Assembly (NCBI GenBank): GCA_010671975.1
Contig: JAAHIA010000131.1
Coordinates: 1 to 10,962 of the forward strand
DNA from: Leptolyngbya sp. SIO4C1
GTDB taxonomy: Bacteria; Cyanobacteriota; Cyanobacteriia; Phormidesmidales; Phormidesmidaceae
Length of the DNA: 10,962 bases
Reading direction: 5' to 3'
This document shows, piece by piece, positions 1-5,257 of the stretch. The first letter of the stretch is position 1. The number at the start of each line of letters is the position of its first letter. The position numbers and the translations under genes are program-made. Below the pieces are notes generated by a model. The model did no database searches. It was given only the letters and a program-made list of their open reading frames with translations, and was not told where the DNA came from.

Positions 1-1
1 A

Positions 2-415
2 GTGATATTTTGGGATTCATATCTGGTTTGGGCCTTAGTTGGAGCTGAAGCTTTGAATTTCGCTGAAATTGGATTAGGCGTTTGGCACAGAGCATATAAA
101 TATAAAACAATCGATGCGCAGCGTTTTTTTGCTCTCTCTGCACTCCCTTGGTTTTGCTCTGCGCCGATTGTTCTTGTGTTTTCACTTCTTGGCTTACAAA
201 ATCTCTTCCAATACTTTCAACAGCCTCAATCATACGGCACAGTCACCTACATTTTTCTTCTCGCTACCGCCTGCATTCTTTGGGCCACCGGCAAGCGCCG
301 CCATCGTCAAGCCCAAAACCCACTACAGGCGGCATCATCGAAGAGACTTTACGACAATATAAAAGAACATAGGCGAACGACCGAAAACAGAGGACGGAGG
401 AAAGAGGGAGAATAG
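2..415 (+). CDS. Small three-span membrane protein, possibly 5'-partial
   Basis: I do not recognise this protein. The frame is open to the left edge: a GTG stands at base 2 with only one base before it, so the gene may begin outside the window and the visible 137 residues may be only its 3' part. Three hydrophobic stretches are visible: about residues 8-28 (rich in Trp, Leu, Ala), 43-66 and 80-96. A strongly basic, hydrophilic tail follows (KRRHR at about 98-102, then many Arg, Lys and Glu to the end), as expected for an integral inner-membrane protein with a cytosolic C-terminus. The first ~480 bases are visibly richer in A and T than the rest of the window, so the gene may have a different history from its neighbours. 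Two shorter overlapping frames here read as Ser/His/Pro-rich shadows, which favours this frame. No function is assigned. Confidence 0.5.
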   Translation: MIFWDSYLVWALVGAEALNFAEIGLGVWHRAYKYKTIDAQRFFALSALPWFCSAPIVLVFSLLGLQNLFQYFQQPQSYGTVTYIFLLATACILWATGKRRHRQAQNPLQAASSKRLYDNIKEHRRTTENRGRRKEGE

Positions 416-446
416 AAAGCAGTTTTATAACTTTCTCTTATTTTTT
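414..446 (+). terminator. Weak hairpin plus T-run after the first gene
   Basis: AGAAAG (414-419) can pair with CTTTCT (431-436) across an 11-base loop, and a run of six T follows at 441-446. The stem starts inside the stop codon of the membrane-protein gene. The stem is short and A/T-rich, and the T-run is four bases from it, so this is at best a weak intrinsic terminator. Confidence 0.22.
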
Positions 447-490
447 GGCTCAACCGGTCGTTAAAATATCAGCATCAGCGCACTATTCTT

Positions 491-1294
491 ATGGTTACTC
501 GTCGTCCCCACGTTCCCCAAACCGACCCGCCGCGATCGCCGCGTGAAACGCTGCCGACCATGTATGATCTGCCTAGCGAAGATCCTAATGAGCCCGGTTT
601 GCCTGACGAATATCACGATCTACAGCCTGAGCTGCTGAGCGCTACGCTACATCTCAGTGACTACGGTGCCGATGAGTTCTTTACTGGCACCGATCTCAAC
701 CTTTACTACGATATTCGCCATCCCCAGTGGTACAAGCGACCTGACTGGTTTCTAGCGCTGGGCGTACCTCGTCTTTATGACGATCAAGACCTGCGCCTAA
801 GCTACGTCATTTGGCAAGAAGGCGTCAGTCCGTTTATCGCCGTTGAGCTGCTGTCGCCTGGTACCGAGCTAGAAGACCTTGGTCAAACCCAGCGGGTTAA
901 AGGCAAACCGCCTACCAAATGGAACGTATACGAACAGATTTTAAGAATCCCCTACTATGTCGTCTACAATCGCTATACCGATCAGCTGCGCGCCTTTGGC
1001 CTCAGGAATGCTCGCTATCAAGAAATTGCTGTTCCCGAGCAAAAGCTGTGGCTGCCTGAGCTAAAGCTAGGCTTAGGCACCTGGCACGGCACTTACAAAG
1101 GCATCGAGCGCGACTGGCTACGCTGGTACGACGAAAGCAATCAGTGGATACCCACCGATACCGAAAGTTTAGAGCAAGAGCGCCAGCGAGCCGAGCAGGC
1201 CGAAACCCAGCTCGCCGAAGAACGTCGCCAGCGTGAGCAGCTGATGGCTAAGCTACGAGCGCAGGGCATTGACCCAGATACCCTATTGAGCTAG
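491..1294 (+). CDS. Uma2 family (PD-(D/E)XK nuclease fold, DUF820) protein
   Basis: This is a 267-residue member of the Uma2 family, restriction-endonuclease-fold proteins hugely expanded in cyanobacteria and of unknown cellular role. An N-terminal segment (about 24-50, YDLPSE...GLPDE) is followed by the nuclease-like core: PDW at 84-86 (candidate Asp85), VELLSPGT at 118-125 (candidate Glu119), KWNVYEQ at 143-149 (candidate Lys143), then RIPYYVVYNR at 152-161. These match the usual D...E...K order of the family. Residues about 225-256 are a Glu/Gln/Arg-rich coiled coil, common at the C-terminus of cyanobacterial members. ATG at 491 gives the longest form; Met24 (560) is a reasonable alternative, and neither has a clear Shine-Dalgarno sequence. 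The gene is convergent with the NUDIX gene and overlaps its 3' end by 12 bases. The family call is firm. Nuclease activity is inferred from the fold only. Confidence 0.9.
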   Translation: MVTRRPHVPQTDPPRSPRETLPTMYDLPSEDPNEPGLPDEYHDLQPELLSATLHLSDYGADEFFTGTDLNLYYDIRHPQWYKRPDWFLALGVPRLYDDQDLRLSYVIWQEGVSPFIAVELLSPGTELEDLGQTQRVKGKPPTKWNVYEQILRIPYYVVYNRYTDQLRAFGLRNARYQEIAVPEQKLWLPELKLGLGTWHGTYKGIERDWLRWYDESNQWIPTDTESLEQERQRAEQAETQLAEERRQREQLMAKLRAQGIDPDTLLS

Positions 1295-1729
1295 CAGATT
1301 ATACGTTTCCAAATAGCTCAGCAATATCTGCTGGTGCGGTTCCCCAAGCGGTCGCTCATCGCCGGTTACGGGCGAATATTTTAGGCCGCGATGAATCTCT
1401 TCGACGGTACAAAGTCCCTTATCTTGGCCTTCGTTTAGCGCTAGCGCATCGAGCCCTACCGTCAGCGGTCCGTGGAAGAAATGACGAATCACCTTGCCAT
1501 CATCCCAGCGCTTAAACGGTGCTAGCTGCGGCGGTGTGTAGCCAATCTCTTCCATAAGTTCGCGATAGACGCCAGCTTGCGGCTCTTCACCGGGCTCTAT
1601 GTGACCACCAAAAAAGGCCCAGTGCCCCGGAAAAATAATCGTCGGAATGTCATCTCGCAGCTGCATCAGAAATTTGCCATTTTGATGCAGGATTGCGATC
1701 GCAACCTCCGCCTTATGCTGCTGATTCAT
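1283..1729 (-). CDS. NUDIX hydrolase
   Basis: This predicted cytosolic enzyme hydrolyses a nucleoside diphosphate linked to some other moiety. The 148-residue protein has a complete Nudix box at residues 42-64 that fits Gx5Ex7REUxEExGU: Gly42, Glu48, Arg56-Glu57, Glu60-Glu61, Gly63. The glutamates of RELMEE bind the catalytic divalent metal. The start at 1729 is chosen because GGAG lies seven bases upstream (1737-1740) and the Nudix fold begins at once (AEVAIAIL). An in-frame ATG at 1765 would add 12 residues (MGYPKRDARRYL) but has no properly spaced Shine-Dalgarno. The gene follows the secreted-protein gene by 39 bases, or by 3 bases with the longer start, so the two are probably co-transcribed. 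Its tail overlaps the convergent Uma2 gene. The substrate cannot be told from sequence. Confidence 0.92.
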   Translation of the reverse strand: MNQQHKAEVAIAILHQNGKFLMQLRDDIPTIIFPGHWAFFGGHIEPGEEPQAGVYRELMEEIGYTPPQLAPFKRWDDGKVIRHFFHGPLTVGLDALALNEGQDKGLCTVEEIHRGLKYSPVTGDERPLGEPHQQILLSYLETYNLLAQ

Positions 1730-1736
1730 GAGGTAT

Positions 1737-1740
1737 CTCC
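1737..1740 (-). promoter_or_regulatory. Shine-Dalgarno deciding the NUDIX start
   Basis: GGAG on the minus strand lies seven bases before the ATG at 1729. It supports that start over the in-frame ATG at 1765. Confidence 0.6.
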
Positions 1741-1768
1741 GCGCGTCCCGCTTAGGATACCCCATCCC

Positions 1769-2716
1769 TTAGCTTTCAGCCTGTTGCTCACATAGCCGAC
1801 TATCGCCTTCTCCCGGTGTCACCACGCCGCAGCTGACCCATTCTCCCGCTGGCGTTCTGCCTGGACGAAACACCAGCAGCGCCTCTGCCCCCGAGGCCGT
1901 ACCGTGCCGCACCAGCAGTGACGAGTCCCAATATTGCACGCCGGTAATGCTGTTGAGCGGATAGCTAGAAAACTCATTGGGAAAGACCTGCTCACCCGGC
2001 ACCTGCACCCGATAGAGCGCATAGCTGCCCACCCCTTGCGGATCGACCACAAAGATGGCCGACTGCTGCGTTTCAACGCATTCTTCTAGCAGCACCGGCA
2101 CGGCTACGTTGCCGGTTTGCGCATCCACCGCTGGCGTGCCAATAATGCGTCGTGCCGTGAACGTCTTTTGCGGCACCTGCGTCAGCGTCTGGCAGTCTAG
2201 CGCATCCAGTAGCGCAATATTCCAGCCATCGACATCGATCGTGTTCGACTCTCCGTTCGGCCAGCTCAGCCGCAGCTGTTCTCCTTCATCCAAAACATCA
2301 GCGGTTGGGATGCCCAGTGATGACCCTGGCTGATCAGGGCCGCCGATGCCGCCATCGGCAAGCTCGCTCGGCCGCCGCCCGGTTTCAATATCAAAGCAGT
2401 TGAAGCCAATCGACTCGGCCACGCCCGCATTGTACGGTCCTAGCTTGACGGTCAGCTGATAGCGCTCAAACTCACGAAACGGCCAGCTCTCGGAGTTATC
2501 ACACACCGCGTCATCACACACGCAAGCAAAAATCGGAATTTCTGGATAGGGGTCGCGCCACTCGCCAATAATCTGTCCTAGGTCAACGTCTTCGCCAATC
2601 GCATAGCGCGCCGTCGGCTTCAGCGGTGCTTCTTGGGCCGTTGCCGGCTGAGTCAGGCTGATGATGAGGCTGTTGCTAAGGAGTAGGAGAAGTTGCCAGG
2701 GCGCGGGTTTGTGCAT
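1769..2716 (-). CDS. Secreted cysteine-containing protein of unknown function
   Basis: I recognise no domain in this 315-residue protein. It begins with a clear signal peptide: a Lys at 3, a hydrophobic core at about 8-21 (WQLLLLLSNSLIIS), and a type I signal peptidase site after ATA at 25-27, before QEA. The mature part has eight cysteines (65, 67, 72, 107, 175, 213, 296, 309). Three of them sit in a tight CVCDDAVC cluster, which would suit disulfide bonds in the periplasm or thylakoid lumen. A Gly-rich stretch lies at about 121-135, and the second half (about 200-300) looks beta-rich (alternating hydrophobic residues, many Val, Gly, Ser and Tyr), compatible with a beta-sandwich or beta-propeller-like fold; that is inference. 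No Shine-Dalgarno is visible before the ATG: the leader is pyrimidine-rich. The NUDIX gene lies just downstream. Its residues look protein-like throughout, so it is probably a real gene. Confidence 0.8.
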   Translation of the reverse strand: MHKPAPWQLLLLLSNSLIISLTQPATAQEAPLKPTARYAIGEDVDLGQIIGEWRDPYPEIPIFACVCDDAVCDNSESWPFREFERYQLTVKLGPYNAGVAESIGFNCFDIETGRRPSELADGGIGGPDQPGSSLGIPTADVLDEGEQLRLSWPNGESNTIDVDGWNIALLDALDCQTLTQVPQKTFTARRIIGTPAVDAQTGNVAVPVLLEECVETQQSAIFVVDPQGVGSYALYRVQVPGEQVFPNEFSSYPLNSITGVQYWDSSLLVRHGTASGAEALLVFRPGRTPAGEWVSCGVVTPGEGDSRLCEQQAES

Positions 2717-2795
2717 AGGGAAGGGTGGGGAAGGTGATTTCTGGATAGTTGCTGTTTGAGTCTATTGCTCAGCTTAAGGGTAGGAGGAACCTGCT

Positions 2796-2867
2796 ATGCG
2801 ATTTTGCAACAACCTGTTGCACAAATGGCTTGCCCTTCGACTCCGCTCAGGACAAGCCTTCTTTTGA
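2796..2867 (+). CDS. Possible 23-codon ORF with a strong Shine-Dalgarno
   Basis: AGGAGG at 2782-2787 lies eight bases before an ATG that opens 23 codons ending at TGA 2865-2867. The second half of the peptide (LALRLRSGQAFF) is encoded by the left arm of the hairpin repeat, and such peptides commonly arise by chance from repeats of this kind. No plus-strand gene follows for it to act on as a leader. Included because the ribosome-binding site is one of the best in the window; translation is unproven. Confidence 0.15.
   Translation: MRFCNNLLHKWLALRLRSGQAFF
2805..2821. promoter_or_regulatory. 17-base perfect palindrome, operator-like
   Basis: TGCAACA and TGTTGCA are perfect seven-base inverted arms around ACC. 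The palindrome lies about 90 bases upstream of the secreted-protein gene (start 2716, minus strand), in a position where a repressor could act. It is not followed by a T-run on either strand, so it is not an ordinary terminator. Confidence 0.3.
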
Positions 2868-2888
2868 TAGCTGAGCGCAGTTAAAGCC
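2833..2888. repeat. Hairpin repeat, copy A
   Basis: This is a 56-base unit whose ends are imperfect inverted repeats. The left arm CCCTTCGACTCCGCTCAG (2833-2850) pairs with the right arm GCTGAGCGCAGTTAAAGCC (2870-2888). By eye about 41 of 56 bases match copy B without gaps. A nested short inverted repeat, GGCTTG (2827-2832) with CAAGCC (2853-2858), could form an alternative smaller hairpin. Its form resembles short palindromic intergenic repeats known from many bacterial genomes. Confidence 0.7.
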
Positions 2889-2903
2889 ATTCCCTTATTT
2901 TTT

Positions 2904-2959
2904 CCCTTCGATGTTGCTCAGGATAGGCATGCTCTCTGTGGCTGAGCGCAGTCGAAGCC
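2904..2959. repeat. Hairpin repeat, copy B
   Basis: This is the second 56-base unit, starting exactly 71 bases after copy A and in the same orientation. Left arm: CCCTTCGATGTTGCTCAGG (2904-2922). Right arm: GCTGAGCGCAGTCGAAGCC (2941-2959). The right arm is the better conserved end between the copies. It ends one base before the stop codon of the NrtS-like gene, so its hairpin would form in that gene's 3' untranslated region and could stabilise or terminate the transcript. Confidence 0.7.
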
Positions 2960-3187
2960 TCATTCTTTCTGCTTTACCTCGTTCATATACTGTCCATGAA
3001 TACTCACTAGATACGGCACTGCATAGGTCAGCACGGCTGAAACCCAGCGGCTTTTGTCCATTTTGCCTCTAACTAGCGCTGGGCCATGATTGATGGCGAA
3101 TAGGGCTGTGCCAACGATGGCGGCGACTTTGAGCGCGGTCTGTGCCTTGTTGGGATTGACAATGCTCTTGAGATAGCCTTGCAGCAT
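2960..3187 (-). CDS. nrtS: NrtS-like nitrate/nitrite transporter family mini-permease
   Basis: This is a 75-residue protein with two membrane spans: about residues 17-39 (ALKVAAIVGTALFAINHGPA) and 48-65 (WVSAVLTYAVPYLVSIHG). The pattern of a short polar N-terminus, 'ALKVA..VGT...INHG.AL', a Lys/Arg-rich loop and 'LTY.VPYLVS.HG' is what I remember of NrtS, a small family shown to support nitrate/nitrite uptake in Synechococcus sp. PCC 7002, where two different NrtS proteins act together. Only one is seen here, so a partner may lie elsewhere or this member may be self-sufficient. The ATG (3187-3185) overlaps the TAA of the upstream gene by one base (TAATG) and there is no strong Shine-Dalgarno, so translation is probably coupled. 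The family call rests on memory of short motifs, hence moderate confidence; the gene itself is convincing. Confidence 0.68.
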   Translation of the reverse strand: MLQGYLKSIVNPNKAQTALKVAAIVGTALFAINHGPALVRGKMDKSRWVSAVLTYAVPYLVSIHGQYMNEVKQKE

Positions 3188-3813
3188 TATTCTGCTAGCC
3201 AGCGATAGCGATAGGGTTCACCATCCGCGCCCCATAGCTGCTCACCAGCGGCGTCAAAGCCGCGATCCCAGGTGTCCATACCGTCGTCATGTAAGACGAC
3301 CACATTGGTAATGCTGGCCGCGCCGCGAAAGCTAGCCGGGCAGCCGGCGGCGGGCGTGCTGCCGACATAGCCCAGCACGGATTCGCGCAGCGCTACGGTA
3401 CAAATTAGCTCACCCAGCGCCGCCGTCGGTACCTGCCGGTCAGCGCGATCGCACAGACCTACCCAGGGCTCGGGCGACTCTGGCTTAAAGCTGCGCGACT
3501 CAATTCGCTGATCTTCACCGGGCACAATCTGTAAGAATCGCTGACGGTAGGGCTCAGCCAAATTATTAGACAGCGCCTGCTCCTGATAGAGGTAGATCGA
3601 ATTTGCCGCATCAGGCGTTGCGTCGGGCACCGTCACCCGGCAGGTGGTCATCCGCACGCTGACGAAGTTAGGGTCGACGGCGGCTTGCTCAGCCGTGGTC
3701 ATCACGCCTTCGAGGTGAGCGGCGACGGCTTCTGGGCTAAGCTGTGCCTGAGCCGGGGCTGCGATCGCAGTCGTTAATGCAATGAGAACCAAGCGTTGAA
3801 ATGGATAGAGCAT
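3187..3813 (-). CDS. Exported CpcT/CpeT-family (DUF1001) protein
   Basis: This 208-residue protein has CpcT/CpeT family motifs: YLYQEQA (74-80), PYRQR (88-92) and a C-terminal DRGFDAAGEQLWG (183-195). Canonical members are phycobiliprotein lyases that attach phycocyanobilin or phycoerythrobilin to the beta subunit in the cytosol. This one differs: it opens with a signal peptide (MLYPFQRLVL, a hydrophobic core to about 20, cleavage after AQA at 21-23). It also has four cysteines (58, 121, 138, 158), which could form disulfides outside the cytosol. The start at 3813 is chosen because it begins this signal peptide. An in-frame start at 3894 would add 27 residues that are not protein-like and run through a HIP1 site. 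The gene is translationally coupled to the NrtS-like gene. Since phycobilisomes are cytosolic, an exported version is unlikely to be a standard lyase; its ligand is unknown. Confidence 0.82.
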   Translation of the reverse strand: MLYPFQRLVLIALTTAIAAPAQAQLSPEAVAAHLEGVMTTAEQAAVDPNFVSVRMTTCRVTVPDATPDAANSIYLYQEQALSNNLAEPYRQRFLQIVPGEDQRIESRSFKPESPEPWVGLCDRADRQVPTAALGELICTVALRESVLGYVGSTPAAGCPASFRGAASITNVVVLHDDGMDTWDRGFDAAGEQLWGADGEPYRYRWLAE

Positions 3814-3885
3814 CGTCAGAATCGGTGGGTCTGCTTGTATCGTCTCGCAGGTGCGATCGCGAAAGATAGCAATTGTCACAATCTG

Positions 3886-3917
3886 AAAACTCAAAATTTA
3901 AAACTCAACCCTCAAAC
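3886..3917. repeat. Direct repeats of AAAACTCAA at a 14-base period
   Basis: AAAACTCAA occurs at 3886-3894 and again at 3900-3908, with a shorter CTCAAAC at 3911-3917. They lie between the GNAT-methyltransferase stop codon and the CpcT-like start, and the last one overlaps the stop. Nearby is ATTGTCACAAT (3872-3882), an 11-base palindrome with a one-base centre. Together they could be the A/T-rich promoter-operator region of the CpcT-like/NrtS unit. I could not place a convincing -35/-10 pair. Confidence 0.35.
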
Positions 3918-5222
3918 AGGTACTCTCGCTCGCACAAAAAACGTTGTCGTATTTTCTCGAGAGTCAGGCTCAGCCAGTAGCGCATCAACCGCTGTCTGAT
4001 ATCGCTGCTGCACCTGCGTAAATTGCTCTGATGACAGCGCTCTGATTTGCGGATGGCCTTTGAAGCTGAGCATCAGACTTTCTCTCAGCTTGGCCGCATC
4101 AGCGCGATTGCGGACTGAGAAATTCTCAGGTGAAAGTGAGCGGCTAGAGGCTTCACTCTCTACCTCGATATCGACAAAGCCGGCTAGCGCTAGCAGCTGA
4201 CGGCAGCGCTCAGCGGTGCCGAGCGGCTCAAGCAGATGCGTCAGGGGGTCTGGTAAGCCAGCGCAGGCGTGCTTATAAATGGCTGAGAGATAGGCATCTT
4301 CCTGTGGGCAGGTAAAGGCGACGTAGCCGCCCGGCTTGAGCCAGCGATGCCACTTTTGCAGGCTGGCAAGCACATTCTGAAACAGGACCAGTGCTTCGCA
4401 GCAGAACACGGCATCAAACTGATGCTTGGCAAAGTCAATGGTTTCTGCGTTTGCTTCAATCAGCTTAAGGTTTGAGAGCTTCAGAACGGCGATTTTCTCT
4501 CTCGCCTGATCCAGCATAGCAGGGGTCAGATCAACCGCGACTACCCGTCCGGTTGGCCCGACACGCTGAGCGGCTGGAATGGCAACGAGTCCCGTGCCGG
4601 TCGCGATATCCAAAATAGACTGCCCTGCTGCCAGCGGAACGCTGTCTAAGAGCCGCTGCGCTTTGGCCGGGTGCGTGGTGCCCGGCTCAGTGTCATAGTC
4701 AGTTCTGCGGCTGTAGAGCACAATCACCTGCTGGGTGTAGTCATCCACTGGCCGCGCTAGCAGTCGGATATCGGTATAGCCAGGCTTCACCCCCACGTCT
4801 CGCCAGCCGTGCTTCTGGTAAAACGCCATGGCGCGCTGGTTAGTTGGGCTGCAGGCCAGCTGCACGCGCTGCAGTCCTCGCTGCTGACAGGTTTGCAGCG
4901 CATATTGGTGCAGTCGATCGCCCAAGCCCTGACCGCGCAGCTCAGGAATAAGATAGAACAGATGGATATAGCCTTGGCTAGAAGAGATCTGTCGCATCTC
5001 GATCTGGCCAACAATGCTGTCTTCTTTGAAGACATGAACGCAGCCTTCCGGCCATTTCTTAATTTGCTGCTTTAGCCAGTCTAGATAGCACCCGCTGTCG
5101 TCTCGCTCAAACCGCTGTGCGCCATCAACAAAGCTGCAGATCATCGCATCGCGCCGAAACTGCATACAGAGGTCGGCATGACGAGAAAGGTCGATAGGCG
5201 TAAATGCGATCGCAGCCATCAT
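3912..5222 (-). CDS. GNAT acetyltransferase fused to class I SAM methyltransferase
   Basis: This is a 436-residue cytosolic two-domain enzyme. Residues about 5-155 are a GNAT N-acetyltransferase: the acetyl-CoA pyrophosphate loop is LRGQGLGDR at 95-103, followed by NQRAMAFYQKHGWRDVG at 128-144, typical of the last helix and strand. Residues about 165-305 are a class I methyltransferase: motif I ILDIATGTGLV at 203-213, the acidic end of strand 2 in VVAVDLT at 227-233, FDAVFCCEAL at 269-278, and LKPGGYVAF at 295-303. About 130 C-terminal residues follow, which may shape the acceptor site. The junction (YSRRTDYDTEPGTTHP, 170-185) looks like the usual beginning of stand-alone methyltransferases of this type, so two complete enzymes seem to be joined. 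AGGG at 5230-5233 is seven bases before the first ATG; a second ATG follows directly. It lies 35 bases after the SLC13 permease. Substrates are unknown. Confidence 0.88.
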   Translation of the reverse strand: MMAAIAFTPIDLSRHADLCMQFRRDAMICSFVDGAQRFERDDSGCYLDWLKQQIKKWPEGCVHVFKEDSIVGQIEMRQISSSQGYIHLFYLIPELRGQGLGDRLHQYALQTCQQRGLQRVQLACSPTNQRAMAFYQKHGWRDVGVKPGYTDIRLLARPVDDYTQQVIVLYSRRTDYDTEPGTTHPAKAQRLLDSVPLAAGQSILDIATGTGLVAIPAAQRVGPTGRVVAVDLTPAMLDQAREKIAVLKLSNLKLIEANAETIDFAKHQFDAVFCCEALVLFQNVLASLQKWHRWLKPGGYVAFTCPQEDAYLSAIYKHACAGLPDPLTHLLEPLGTAERCRQLLALAGFVDIEVESEASSRSLSPENFSVRNRADAAKLRESLMLSFKGHPQIRALSSEQFTQVQQRYQTAVDALLAEPDSRENTTTFFVRARVPV

Positions 5223-5257
5223 ACACTCGCCCTATTCTGGCAAGAGATAGCCTCATC

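Noticed and set aside
114..372. Two overlapping alternative frames across the first gene
   Set aside because: Both encode low-complexity Ser/His/Pro-rich peptides without the hydrophobic pattern of the chosen frame.
2833..2959. CRISPR array
   Set aside because: There are only two diverged copies with palindromic ends, no equal-length spacers and no cas genes.
2904..2965. Hairpin copy B as an intrinsic terminator
   Set aside because: On the minus strand the hairpin is followed by A residues, and on the plus strand by a broken T/C tract. It is better described as a repeat.
3814..3894. N-terminal extension of the CpcT-like protein (MSFQIVTIAIFRDR...)
   Set aside because: It runs through a HIP1 site and the probable leader, would bury the signal peptide, and has no Shine-Dalgarno. 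The start at 3813 fits better.
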